A stretch of DNA of 64,000 bases from Meconema thalassinum (GCA_946902985.2 OX336393.1:357536779-357600778), one strand, 5' to 3'. Positions 33,460 through 44,706 are shown, numbered from the stretch's first letter. Notes: generated by a model not told the origin, from the letters alone. Made by a program: numbers and translations.

Positions 33460-33563
33460 TTAACACCGGTTATCAGACAGATTCTACACACACCCAAAGT
33501 ACACGGGGCTACATGACCGCGTTGTCGCAGCCCCTAAACTGAGGAATCAACCACCAACCAACC
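33460..33563 (+). mobile_element. SINE 3' end (family S1) with ACCAACC tail
   Basis: GGTTATCAGACAGATTCTAC ... AAGTACACGGGGCTACATGA is the complement of blocks at 11130-11200 and 51160-51360, and matches 48900-48960 in the same orientation. The tail is AACCACCAACCAACC next to the target duplication. Confidence 0.75.
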
Positions 33564-33574
33564 AATCTGACAAT

Positions 33575-34117
33575 GACATGGAGCAACGAGTTGCAGCCTG
33601 CCGTTCTTTGTTGGCACAATTTCCAAATGCCGTGTCTCTCTCAAGATTGTTATTTTCTGATGAATTTGCGATATATCGCAGTTCACAGAGGAGGAATGTG
33701 GCTTTCTGGTCTAAGGAAAATCCTCATTATGTGCAAGAGTTGGAAAGAAACCCGCCTTATGCTATGGTACGGCATGGGCCGGGATGTCATCACGTCGCTT
33801 GTGCGGACCGTATTTTTTGATGGGTACGTGAGTGGAAAATCTTATTTGCATACTGTATTTTACAATCTGGGTTAATACCTCAAATTCAAGACAAGGGAAT
33901 CATGGATCATGTGTGGTTACAGCAGGAGGGGGCTCCAGCACATTTTGCTATTCAGGTGCGCGAGTTCCTTGATAAACAATTTCATGACAGCTGGATTGGC
34001 CATGGGCCCATGACTTACCAACATCTCCAGCCCCATTGAAATTGTCACTACGAAGCCCAGACCTTACCACTCCACACAACTCATTATGGGGAATAATCAA
34101 AACCCATGAGGCTGAAA
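33575..34117 (+). pseudogene. DDE transposase, catalytic piece
   Basis: It continues the upstream piece in frame: DMEQRVAACRSLLAQFP, then LLFSDEFAIYRSSQRRNVAF (first catalytic D). A frameshift leads to VFFDGYVSGKSYLHTVF and another to IMDHVWLQQEGAPAHFAIQV, where the family QQDGAPPH has E for the second D. Next comes REFLDKQFHDSWIGHGP. After a further shift, LSLRSPDLTTPHNSLWGIIK matches the family RSPDLTPxDFFLWG, but the third acidic position is H/N. The catalytic triad is therefore lost. The piece ends at THEAE, where the 3.98-kb insertion begins, and continues at 38103. Confidence 0.85.
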
Positions 34118-34789
34118 CCATGTACCATTGGCTCAAAGGAGGTCGAATCCATGTATATTGTAAAAAGGAAGGAAAGAAATATACAGTCCAATGGAACATA
34201 GAAAGATTTCATGCAAGGGATGCTAGCATAATGTTGCGCAAGAAGTAGACCCAGGAGGCCGAGAAATGAGATCACGCCTGACTCATTAATAAAGAACCAG
34301 TCACGAGTATAATTAGACTGAGTGGAAAGTTTCGACTGTATGACAGAGAAGCATGACTCGGAAATCGCTCTTACGTTGCATTAAAACGGCAACAGCGCAA
34401 CTGTGCCAGAAGAAGAATAATTAAATTTAACCCATTTGCAAGAATAAAAATAAGTAAATAAATACAGTACTGTGAATCATTTCGGATTAGAGATTTTTGT
34501 GTAGAGAAAAAGCTTTTAATAATTGCCCAGGAGAGAATTGCAAACGCAGCATACGTCATCGGGGAATTACTGAGACCCGGGGAGTGGGGAATTTAAAAAT
34601 CAACAGCAACACCCACACAGCTGAAGACTAAAAATTAATTAATATCTCGGAAATGCACCATCGATTTTCATGCGCAAGAAGATCATTTTACGTTTGGAAG
34701 ACGAGCTTTCTGGAGATATAATTTTTATAATTGTGCGACAATTATTTCAAAAGTTGGTCACGAAAAGGACTAGGATTTTATCTTTTTTT

Positions 34790-35165
34790 GACTAAAGAGT
34801 ATAAAACTCCTGGCAGAGCCAGACCAAACATGCAGTTATCAAACGGCCCGAGGGCGCGTCACTGTGCTACATCACACATCATGCAGTATTATTCCGTCCA
34901 GGGGACGTGAGGCTACATCATGCAGTTATTCCGACAGCTCGTGAGGGGGCGTCACGCTGTAACACATCGAAGGCAGTTTACCAGTACTCCTTGAGGGAAG
35001 ATGCTAGATCACATCGTGCAGGGGACGTAAAGCTACATCACACCGAAGACAGTCTACAAGCTTTCCTAAAGGGGAAACACTGTATCACCGCATAGACATT
35101 ATCCGATAGCCAAGAGCGTCGCGGTATATATAACCAACGAGCATCCATAAAGAGTAGCCTAGAAG
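34790..35165 (+). promoter_or_regulatory. two TATA-like sites with upstream repeats
   Basis: GAGTATAAAACTCC at about 34798 and GCGGTATATATAACC at about 35123 both look like TATA boxes. Blocks close to GGGGACGTRARGCTACATCA recur at about 34900 and 35022 (pitch about 121), and CATCATGCAG is repeated. The arrangement resembles an RNA polymerase II promoter with upstream repeats, reading rightward into A-rich DNA. No transcript can be shown. Confidence 0.35.
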
Positions 35166-36837
35166 TATTATTACAGTATCGCCGCGTTGAGAATTAGGAA
35201 AATCCTAATTACAGGATTTAGGTCCGACAGTATAAAGTTTACAGTGAAAAGTTCATAAAATACAGTCAAAGCAGGCTGCGAACTTAAAACTCAGGGCGAT
35301 AGGTATTAAATTAGACGACCAAGAGTATCATAACGTATTGAAGTAACGTAACAACGAGATAAACATTTTATCAACTGTAAAGAACCCGTGTAGGGACGGA
35401 CAGAACGAGGTTCGCAAGGTATTCCTGAGAGATAGGAATTCGAGAACCGAATAAGCAGAAAGGAGAAGGAAACTCTAGACATTGCTTCAAGAAAGCAGAC
35501 GAACTATTCAAAAAGCACTAAGTTACGAGGAGTATTAGTTGCTAGAAATCACGAGATCACCAATAGATTTTCTGGGGAACCGCGGACGGAATAGACTTTC
35601 GCTAGACCAACCAATAGGGTCTAAAAGGGAGCCGTTCAAGCCAGAGAAAATAACAGATCGTCAGGAACGGGATTTGAAGGAGAATTATTCCAGGGAAGAA
35701 GTAGGTGGTTCGAGACTTTCACATTCTGAAAGGATAGGAAGCCGACATTTACTAAATTTCACCCTTGGAGACGGGAGGTTAAGAAATCACGTGTGAAGGC
35801 TTAATAGCAGCCTTAGTGATTAGAATCTGTGAAGTGTAAATATATATATATAAATTTGTGTTAAAAGTAATAATTTCAGTGTTTTTTGTCGTGTATTCTG
35901 AAGGAATACACCAGTGTATTTAAAATGTTATCAGTGTTAAATATATACGAATTAAGTGTGTGTCAAGATATGTCAGTACATGAAATGAATTTGTACAAAA
36001 TGGAGTAATTTCAAAATAGTGGGCCAAAATGAAACGTCGCAGGAAAAAGGACGGTCAGGAAGACCTATAACATGTGAGTAAAGATTTTCATTATGTTTGT
36101 GTTGGAAAAGTGTTTGTGTACAATCCACCGGAGTTTTGAGATAGAGGGATATTTCTAATTAACAAATAACAGAATAAGAGCGCGGTCTGAACGAATAAAA
36201 TTTGAGAAATTATAAATAATTATGTGAAATCCTGTAGAGGAAATGTATGAAATAAATGTCAGTGTATTAGACAAGTACGGTAAAAGCAAGCGTAATAATA
36301 ATAATCGTCATGAAAGATATATAAATAAAGGTAAATTTGAATTATATGAAAGAAATAGCTTTTGAGCTTTTGTAAGGAATGAAGACATGATATGAATATA
36401 TGAATAATAATAATAATAATAACAAGGTAAAGAAATATAAATAAAGATTAAATTGAATGATATGAAATTAAGAGCGTTTGAGCCTTAATAAAAGTATAAA
36501 GACATGGTGTTAATGCATGATCTTAAAATATAGCGAGTATTGTCAAGGGGAAGGATTAAGGTAAAATTTGAGATATGGATCAATTGTTAATGTGGAATTT
36601 ATCAGTTCTTTGGAAGAAGCTAGGCTTAAACTAATGTATAGCGCAATATAGCGCATTAACGTAAATTGTCACGCTAGGAACGCGTAGAATCGAAATGTAC
36701 TTGGTAAATTACTTACGAGGGGTAGTTGATTGTGGTAATTGATTTATTGTTGTAAGTCCTCCAGTAGTGACGTAGATCACGAGGCTATGTGTGTTATGTT
36801 ATTGTAATAGGGAGCAAATGTATGGTATTATGAGTGC

Positions 36838-36942
36838 AGGTAATGAAGGCCACGGCCGACCCTAGTCGCATTTATATAAGTCCTCAAATATGGGAATGGT
36901 TCCCGAGGCATGTGAATGAGAGTCGAACCCAGACTCGTCAAG
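36838..36942 (-). mobile_element. tRNA-like SINE fragment
   Basis: On the minus strand there is a box B-like GGGTTCGACTCTC. A GGGAACCATTCCCATATTTG body and GGCCGTGGCCTTC, seen in other SINEs here, follow it. Box A is not clear. Confidence 0.4.
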
Positions 36943-37289
36943 TTGTTGAAGCCCCTAAAATATTCGTCGTTGTATGTGAATTAATCTTACCAATCAATGA
37001 GGACCCTTCGTAATTAATCAATGCCAAGGTTATGAAAGTGGTTTATGAACCTAATAATGTTTGTTGAAAGTGTATGAAAGAAAACGCTAGGTCTCTCCAT
37101 AGAACTGAAGAAAGAAATATCTGTTTTAAAAGCATTTGAATAGAGCTGCCACGCTTGCCCGGCAGGAGGGTCCCCTCAATCATAAATCTCGCTCAAGTGA
37201 TTACGGTCTACCCTTGTTATTGTGAGTGCCCTAGGTCGGGAAAAAGACCATCTGGAAGAAGTAAAAATACACCGTGAGTGTTTAAAAGT

Positions 37290-37370
37290 TGTTAATGACC
37301 CGGGATTTGAACCGAGGTCCTTGTAGATGAAAATACTGCTTGCCTGTTCAGATCGTTAGCTTTCTTATGT
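37290..37370 (-). mobile_element. tRNA-like fragment
   Basis: On the minus strand GCTAACGATCTGAACAGGCA is followed by CGGTTCAAATCCCGGG, a perfect box B. There is no acceptor pairing, so it is a SINE head or tRNA pseudogene. Confidence 0.4.
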
Positions 37371-38102
37371 GATAATGGTCTTATAAGACAAATAAACAAA
37401 TAAAAATCTCTCATGTAATGTTGTATGAATGTAGGATGCCATGAGTTTAATGAAGATAACTAGATTCCGGGAGTAATCATAGTTTTTGACTTTGTCAAGT
37501 AATCTTTTATAACTCTGGAGTACACAAGTATTTTCCCGATCACAGTAGTGAATGTGTAAAACTTGAGAGAGATGGAAATGTTGAAAGGATTGTGGAATGC
37601 CCAAACATTTAAGTAGAGAATGAATATGTACTTTAAATAATGATTATATATTTTGTTTAATGAAAAGAAACTCATAAAATAGTTAAAGAGGTGTGTAAAA
37701 GAAGGACACCGCCATTATTAAATAGTATCGAGCCATTAGAGCTCGTGATTATATTGGACTTTAAGATAGATACATTATGGAAGTGAAAATAATTTTGATT
37801 TGTTGGTTGGAATGCAACCATTATTTTAATATAATAATAGTTTGTTTTGATATATTCCTTGTTCACTTTGGACAAGTAGAAGGAGTGGTCAATAGTTTAA
37901 TAGTTTTTTTATTGTTTGTAGCGCCATAATTTTGATTAATTAAATGTGTGAAAATAGGAGTTGAATTTCTTTTTATTTTGTAAGTGTATCCTCTATTTAA
38001 TCCAAAATGTGTAAGTCACAGAGTGGGAGAACATACCAAAACCCCGAAAATCCCGATTTGAGCTTTGCTGGCATACTGTGATTTGCATATTTCTTGCTGA
38101 AA

Positions 38103-38262
38103 GGGCACAGTACACGACAAATGGAGAATTGCGCCGAAGTGTGGAGGAAGCCTTTCGTACCATAACTCCTGAGATGCTCCGCAAGATGTCAATGAGGACT
38201 TGGAGAAAAATTAGTACTCTGTGTAAGGCATGATGGTGCACTTACAGATCCCTTGTAAACTG
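38103..38262 (+). pseudogene. DDE transposase, C-terminal piece
   Basis: It continues from THEAE: RAQYTTNGELRRSVEEAF, RTITPEMLRKMSMRTWRKIS and TLCKA, then one frameshift and HDGALTDPL followed by a stop. This is the family C-terminus (AF..ITP.MLR.MS.RTWRR, then DGAHTD). It is 34 bases from the right inverted repeat. With the pieces at 30734 and 33575 it completes a transposase of about 360-370 codons. Confidence 0.82.
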
Positions 38263-38370
38263 GGCCCGTTTATACATACGTACTGTTTTGACGAAGGGGT
38301 ACGGGGTCTTCTCGGACACCCGGGACAGTACATACCAGCCGGTGTTCGTGGGATTCCCAGAGCTCTAGAC

Positions 38371-41059
38371 CAGGGGTCTCCAAACTTTCCAGCCTTAGGG
38401 CCATACTGATTACTCCAGTAAGTTCCGAGGGCCAAAACCATATTATCATTGTTGCCGGTGGTAAAAAGTGAAATAGTCCACTGATGAAAAAAAAACGAAA
38501 AAGTACGCAACGTTGAAAAAAGGCTGCAAATCTGACTAAAGTCCGCAAAACGGCAACACTGCATATTATTAATTTTCCTGTCATTATCTGTAATTTCTAG
38601 ATTAGTCGTAGAGTACGAGCCATGAGGAGTAACGTGACACGACATCTGGTGGACACAAGTGGAAATAGGTAGTACCTTCTATCGCTAACAGATGGCGCTA
38701 ATAGCACGTACAGAGTAATCTCGTTGGTTCGAGAGAGTTCTGGTGTCTTCCACTCACTTCTAGATGGCAGTAATTGGAATATATAAGAAGGCTAGTTGCG
38801 CAACCACAAGTCAGTTCCTATGACACTGTTGTGAAATAAAATAGTGCGTACCTCCTTAAAACTTGTTTGTGCGTGTTTAAGTTTAAGACATCTTTGTAAC
38901 AGTATTTTGATTTGAATTGTTGCTTTTGTGTGTGATTTAGTAGTATGGAAAAGAAGCGAAAAATTGATAGTGAATGCAGAAAATTCAAAGATGAGTGGAA
39001 CATTCAGTATTTCGTAATTGAGTCCAGTAACAAGGCGCTATGTTTGATTTGCTATGAAAGCATAGCCGTTCTCAAGGAATATAACATTAAACGTCATTAT
39101 GAAACAAAACATTTTCAAAATTACTCAAAATATACAGGAAGTTTGCGGACAGAAAAATTCGAAGCTATGAAGCGCGGATTGAAATCGCAGCAATCTTCAT
39201 ATACAAAACTCAAAACCGAACAAGAGGCTGCAACTCGTGCCAGCTTTCATGTGACTCTTGAAATTGCAAAACGTGGAAAACCATTCACCGATGGAGAAAT
39301 GATCAAAGAATGCATAATTGTAGCAGCCGAAGAAATGTGCCCTGAAAAGGTAAATTTATTAAAAACTGTCAGTATGTCAGCAAACACTGTGGCTCGAAGG
39401 GTAGAAAACATCGCTGAAAATATATCCTCCCAACTGTTCGACAAAAATGGAGATGTTGAGTGGTTTTCTTTGGCCTTGGATGAGTCAACGGATGTGTCAG
39501 ATACTGCTCAGGTGTTGATTTATATTCGAGGAGTAGATAAAAGCTATGAAGTGCATGAAGAACTTCTTGATATGTATAGTATTCATGGCACAACTACTGG
39601 TACAGATATTTTTAAAAGAGTTGAAATGGCCATTAATCAAAAGAACCTTCGATGGAAAAACTTGAAATGTATTACAACTGATGGAGGCAAAAACATGAGT
39701 GGGAAAGATAAAGGAGTGGTCGCTCTTGTGTCAAAGGCTGTAGAAAATGACGGTGGTTCAAAACCATTAGTCTTACATTGTATCATTCATCAACAGTCTT
39801 TGTGCGGAAAATATTTGGATATGTCTGAAGTTCTGAAACCAGTCATATCAACTGTTAATTTTATGAGATCTTTTGGGCTGAATCACCGACAATTCCGACA
39901 ATTTATTGAAGAGATTGGAGAAAATGACTTACCTTATCATACTGCCGTACGTTGGCTTAGTTGTGGGAAAGTCCTTCAGCGCTTTTTTGAACTTCGAGCA
40001 GTGATCGAAATATTTTGAATGAAAAGCATCGCCCTCTTACTGAATTACAAAACAACGCATGGCTGTGGAAGTTAGCATTCTATGTTGATTTGACAAAACA
40101 TGTGAACGAACTGAATTTGAGATTGCAAGGAGAAAACAAGCATCTTCCTGATTTATACACTAATATCAAATCATTCCGGAAGAAATTGATACTGTTTCCA
40201 TCACAACTACGAAGTAAATGTTTTTCACATTTTAAAACATGTGAAATATTCAGCCACACCACTGAGACTGAGTTTCCTATCGATTTTGCAATCGAAACTT
40301 TGAGTGCTTTGAAAATAAATTTTGATACTCGTTTCTCGGACTTCGATGCCTTTGCGAATCAAATTAAGATTTTTCAGGATCCTTTTGATCCTGACATTGA
40401 AACCCTAGCCCCGGAACTTCAAATGGAAATGATTGAACTACAGTGCAGTGATATAATTAAGAACAAATATCAAAACTCATCTTTGTTGGAATTTTATAAG
40501 AGTCTTCCACTTCCACTGACACAATTTGATAATTTGCATAAATTTGCTCGTGGGCTGTTTTCTGTTTTTGGTACTACTTATTTGTGTGAGAAGACCTTCT
40601 CCAAAATTAAGTACACAAAAAATGTTTACAGATCTAAATTAACTGATGAGCATCTTAAATCTCTTTTAATAATTGGTACAAGTAAAATTAGTCCACAACT
40701 ACAAAATATTGTCAGTGGAAAATCTGAATTACATAAATCTCATTAGTATTTCATATGTCTGCGTGTTATACACGTCTTTACTCATTACAATTCTGTGTTT
40801 CTTTATCCAACTTATCACAAAAACAATAACAATAAGCCTACAACAATGTTATGAGTAGTTAGCCCATGACCATATTAATGTAGATGTCATATTAATAATT
40901 ATTCAACATAACATTAGAATACTGCAGTAAACTAAATTTAATTTGCTATAAAAATATGTTCTCTAAAAGGAGTTTTCAAGTATGCTAGCTCTCCGCGGGC
41001 CGGACAAAATCTGTCCGCGGGCCGGATGTGGCCCTCGGGCCGTAGTTTGGAGACCCCTG
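38371..41059 (+). mobile_element. hAT transposon, 2689 bp, nearly intact
   Basis: The termini CAGGGGTCTCCAAACT and AGTTTGGAGACCCCTG are perfect 16-bp inverted repeats. The 8-bp target duplication CTCTAGAC lies at 38363-38370 and 41060-41067, diagnostic of hAT. Near the right end CCGCGGGCCGGA is directly repeated. It carries one transposase gene with a single frameshift. It sits inside ORF1 of LINE-A, whose sequence reads on at both borders. Confidence 0.96.
38945..40746 (+). pseudogene. hAT transposase (ZBED5/GTF2IRD2-like), one frameshift
   Basis: MEKKRKIDSECRKFKDEWNI is followed by a BED-type zinc finger (ALCLICYESIAVLKEYNIKR HYETKH). The RNase H-like catalytic core carries FSLALDESTDVSDTAQ (first D) and CITTDGGKNMSG (second D region); a LHCIIHQQSLC segment follows. 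At 40011-40020 one T appears to be missing from a T run: EIF meets a stop, while the +1 frame continues LNEKHRPLTELQNNAWLWKL. The second frame ends with FSVFGTTYLCEKTFSKIKYT and YRSKLTDEHLKSLLIIGTS, the hAT C-terminal dimerisation region with its conserved E. Corrected length would be about 599 codons, typical for this group of domesticable hAT proteins. The lesion could be a sequencing error or a recent mutation. Confidence 0.93.
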
Positions 41060-41067
41060 CTCTAGAC

Positions 41068-41720
41068 CATACCCACTGGAAATTCGCCGATGGATTGCTG
41101 AAACACTCCAGTTAAATGTGGACCAGGTGGAAGCCATACAACTGAATGCACAGGAACGAGCCATGTACACATAAAGGTAACCAGTGTTACGTTATCTCAA
41201 TAACTGCTGAACAAATGTATCGATCCCGTGCCTTTTCACTATGATTGGGGAGAAATTACGTGGGTAAAAGTGTCATCCGTTGATATAAATTTCAGCTCGG
41301 TCCGTTTTTTTAATGTGCCATTGGAAGTTCCATCGGACATACTTACCACCTTTCTGTCAAAGTATGGTACGGTCAATGCAATTCGTAAATAACAGTGGTC
41401 CACCACCTTCATGTTCCCATTGTATAATGGGGTTCGAGGGTTGATCATGGCCATCAAGAAGGCGATACCCTCCAAAGAAATAATGTCGGTGGTTACCCAG
41501 GGTATATATCTTACAGTGGCCAAAACAAACGTGTCTGCTTTGTAACGAGACGACCCACTTGCGGAACACTTGTCCCAGGCGGGCGGTACCCCTCCCTGCT
41601 GTAGATAAACAATCGCCAAGTGTGCCCTGTTCAACTGTGGTGACGGATGGAGTCAGTGCTCAGCACCAGGCTGCTTCACCAAAAACCCGGACCAAGCTGA
41701 AATAAACTCATAGATACCGA
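41068..41720 (+). pseudogene. LINE-A ORF1, nucleic-acid-binding protein
   Basis: Just right of the hAT element the plus strand reads PYPLEIRRWIAETLQLNVDQ and AIQLNAQERAMY, then after a stop ITWVKVSSVDINFSSVRFF, NVPLEVPSDILTTFLSKYG and TTFMFPLYNGVRGLIMAIKK. After one shift comes CLLCNETTHLRNTCPRR (41533-41583), a CX2CX4HX4C zinc knuckle. The layout (RRM-like region, then a CCHC knuckle) is that of ORF1 proteins of Tx1/L1-type LINEs, which coat the element RNA. A few codons of ORF1 lie left of the hAT at about 38331-38370. Several stops and shifts make it dead. Confidence 0.8.
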
Positions 41721-42773
41721 AGCGCTTGTTCCAGCCCGATCAATCCCCGTGTTACCTTACCAACCCCCGCTGTTGTTACTGACCCTGTATGACGTTAATC
41801 AGCCCACAGCTCTTACCACAAATCATTCCCCATTGAACTTACGCCACTGAATTCGTTGTAATCTCGACTCACCCTATACAAAGAATCTAAAATATAAACT
41901 CCAAAGAATAATAATTTCCAATCAAAATAAAAATTTAATTGCGGACCCTCAATGTCAAAATTAAATTTATTACATAAGCAATATTTTCCTAAACAAAAAT
42001 CAAACCTTCACAATAGAGTGAAAGGAGCCAGCTAATGCATAAAGGCACCAGACGCTTTTCCCCAAATCCCCAAAATTATTTGGGAATTTGTTCACGCCCG
42101 AGATTACGTACGTGACCCTGTAGGGTTTACTGACAACATCCCTGCCATCACACGGTCAAAAGCCATAGCCGATCATGCCCCCCCCCTCTACCCACAACGT
42201 TCCGCCTGCGTCACATGACCACCCTTCTGAACTCCTCGCCGCCCAGCTGGAACCTCAGTCGTTACCTGTCCTGGCACATAAAGAAAATTAATATTATAGG
42301 GTTACCACATAGAAAAGAATGTTTCAATACGCATGCGCACCAATGTAGAGGAGAGTGTTTCCAGCTCTCTTGTCTGTCCACTGCTAGTCTTACTTCTGCG
42401 CATGTGCGTCAGGTAGGGGAAGTGTCTCTCTCTTTCTCGCTTCTACTGGTTTCCCTGTCGTTGGACCTTGTGAAGTCGTGAGTCCCGCTTCCAACATTCT
42501 TTTCTACGTGGTACCCCAATAGTAGCTCCACGTCCTCACCCTCACCCGCTCACGCCAGGCCCCCTCTACGTTATATCCCGGCCCAAATCAGGAAAACCTT
42601 GGCTGCCTCTGTGTATCCCAAAGATCATCGTATGATGCCACATCCTGACAATCTACAAACCGCTGACCCTCCGGATATATCCCATTCCTCCCATGGCGCC
42701 CCTTAATAGCTCTTCGCGCCATGTATTCTCCTGCCTTCCCCGAGCCCTCCACATGTTCTCTCTGTTTTTCATA
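41721..42773 (+). other. LINE-A ORF1 tail and probable insertion
   Basis: The last part (about 42500-42770) is proline-rich in one frame (SSTSSPSPAHARPPLRYIPA, then FHNG and a stop) and may be the ORF1 C-terminus. It ends in TGA overlapping the ORF2 start in ATGGCTGA (42774-42781). The AT-rich block at about 41830-42300 does not look like LINE coding sequence and may be a small insertion, without visible termini. Confidence 0.4.
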
Positions 42774-44706
42774 ATGGCTGAGTTTCTTACGGTTGCTTGC
42801 ATCAATATTAATGACATAGAAGGTCACATACAATTCCGAACGCTCGAGAGATTTCTTCGAGAGGCTGATGTGGATATTGCCTACCTTAAGGAAATTGCTC
42901 TCCCCGTTCTTCCTATATCCACATACTACAACCAATATGTCAACGTGGGAGATGTGTGTCGGGGTACGGAGTTCCTCACCCGGCACGATATTGAGCTTTC
43001 GAACATCTACCAACATCCTTCCAGCAGAATAATATCTGGTACCTTCAGTAACACCACCTTCGTCATTATTTACACCCCTCGGGGAACAATCACCGTGTGG
43101 AACGCAATAATTTCTTTCTCAATGAATTCTACGGCCCTCTATGGCACCTGGAAGAGAAACTGATCCTAGCTGGGGACTTTTTTGGGTCCAACGTTAGGAT
43201 GACACTACTGGCCAGAACAGCACGTCCAGTCACACTCTAATGGCGCTCCTCACATCCCTCCAACTGACCAATGTGGTCAATACTTTACACATGCCCTTGC
43301 CCCATTACACCTATGGTCAGCATAACTCTTCTTCCCGTCTTGATCGCCTTTATGCGTCGCATTCCTTTCTTCAACCCAGCCGATACGACGTCACGCCTCT
43401 CAGTTTTAGCAACCATTATGCTGTCCTCTGCACCTTCCTCTTTCCCATCCTGTATTCTTTATTGGCCGGGGCTACCGGGAATTGAACTGTTCCCTACTGC
43501 AAGACGATGAGTGCCGCAACATATTTCGACACCACTGGAACCAATGGGCACTACGGTGCCTGGAATATAGTGACTGTGCGGAATGGTAGAATCACCTAGT
43601 GAAACCAGGTATTCGCAGGATCTTCAGGGCTCTGTCATATGAGCGAGTCCAAGCTAAATGTGAAACCATTGAATTTTACAATTCCTTGCAACGTCAACTC
43701 CAATAACGCCACGACTTTGGGGAGCATCAATATAATGACCTACGGAACGTTCGGGAGATATATTCGTCCTCCAACAAAGCCCTCTCTCCACCCTGAATGT
43801 GACCTTGAAAGATCACACTGTACTCCCGGATGAACTAGCAATATATTGTTTACTACTTGGCCCGCTCACACCGTACTCGGCAACGGAAGTTTATACATCA
43901 ACTTCGGTCACAGGATGGCCGCACCCTCACCACTTCTGACGCCATACGCGGTGAGGTGTTCTCCTTATAGCACGACATACTATAAAGTGGAGACAGATCC
44001 TAGCTGCACGACACAGTTATTGAACTATTGCCACACCTCTCTTTCTCTGGACAATTGCACACGGCTCAATACGGATGTTACGAATGAAGAGATTCATTCT
44101 GTTATCAAACAACTTCCCACAAATCGGTCTCCAGGCATAGATGGTATACCGTACGAATTCTATACAGGCTTTTGGGATATTATCGGCACGGACTTTTGTG
44201 ACGTGATAAGCACCATCCTTGGCCGGCGTGCCTTATGTCAGTCCTAACAGGACTAACAAGACTAACTCACCTGTCTCGGTGAGTGATTACAGACCAGTCA
44301 CGCTACTTTACAGTGACTACAAAATTGTGTCCAAGGTTCTTGCATGCCAACTGAAATCCACTGTGAAGGACGTTATCGGGGATGGACAATACTGCAGTGT
44401 CCCTGGAAGGTTTATCTTGTCGAACCTGGCCATCCTCCGAGACTTTCATCTGTGAGCTGAATCTCTGCCCACCGAGACCTTCGGACTGTTGAACTTAGAT
44501 CTTGATAAAGGTTTTGATCGTATCAGCCACCAGGTACCTCTACGCTGTAATAAAACATTTTCGCTTTACTGATTCCTGGATCCAATATATCCTCATGATC
44601 AACAGCCGTGCTACGTCTCGCGTGCTAGTTAACGGCTTTCTCTCACCTCCACTCAAAATTGAACGATCGGTGCGTCAAGAGTGTCCTCTATCAATGCCGT
44701 TATTTG
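42774..44706 (+). pseudogene. LINE-A ORF2: endonuclease and RT first half
   Basis: ATG 42774 starts MAEFLTVACININDIEGHIQ. The endonuclease then reads FLREADVDIAYLKEIAL (QE replaced by KE) and FVIIYTPRGT, and after shifts NNFFLNEFYGPLWHLEEKLI-LAGDF. It ends with HYTYGQHNSSSRLDRLYASH and FSNHYAVLCTF (SDH replaced by SNH). A linker region with YERVQAKCETIEFYNSLQRQ follows. The reverse transcriptase starts at about 44080 with NEEIHSVIKQLPTNRSPGID-GIPYEFY, DYRPVTLLYSDYKIVSKVLA, SVPGRFILSNLAIL, LLNLDLDKGFDRI and RQECPLSMPLF. At 44706 it is cut by LINE-B. Many frameshifts and stops are present. The wording LLYSDYKI and CPLSM places it near Tx1/L1. Confidence 0.9.

Larger units (their letters stand above)
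31133..33563 (+). mobile_element. 2.43-kb insertion with 11-bp target duplication
   Basis: AATCTGACAAT is repeated exactly at 31122-31132 and 33564-33574, and the transposase frame is continuous across it. The insert begins with a tRNA-like SINE head on the plus strand and ends with a SINE 3' segment and an ACCAACC tail, also in plus orientation. The simplest reading is one SINE that later received other elements (31649-32311, 32590-32826). Confidence 0.85.
34118..38102. mobile_element. 3.98-kb insertion of unknown class
   Basis: Bordered by GCTGAAA (34111-34117 and 38096-38102). Joining the transposase across it gives WGIIKTHEAERAQYTTNGEL with correct family spacing, so it is an insertion. 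I see no reverse transcriptase, integrase or DDE domain and no terminal inverted repeat. The longest plus-strand frame (35539-35796, 85 codons, MLEITRSPIDFLGNRGRNRL) is not recognised. It contains two TATA-box-like sites with repeated upstream blocks, short tRNA-like blocks at 36840 and 37290, and a very A-rich right half. It may be a non-coding (large retrotransposon derivative-like) element. Confidence 0.55.
30571..38323 (+). mobile_element. mariner-related DDE transposon, twice interrupted
   Basis: The left end, CAGGATGTCCGAGAAATCCC (30571), pairs with the right end around 38296-38323 (complement CCGGGTGTCCGAGAAGACCC). About 24 of 28 terminal positions agree. Inside is one transposase gene in three separated pieces: 30734-31132, 33575-34117 and 38103-38262. 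Two insertions with direct-repeat borders separate the pieces. Without them the element is about 1.3 kb, as expected. TA flanks the left end (30569-30570); the exact right border is uncertain by a few bases. Confidence 0.8.

Noticed and set aside
34036..34248. 70-codon frame continuing the DDE transposase (MYHWLKGGRIHVYC...)
   Set aside because: The first part is transposase, but after THEAE it departs from the family at the insertion border, and the family sequence resumes at 38103.
42588..43016. 142-codon minus-strand frame
   Set aside because: It is antisense to the LINE-A endonuclease region, whose sense translation is clearly recognisable.
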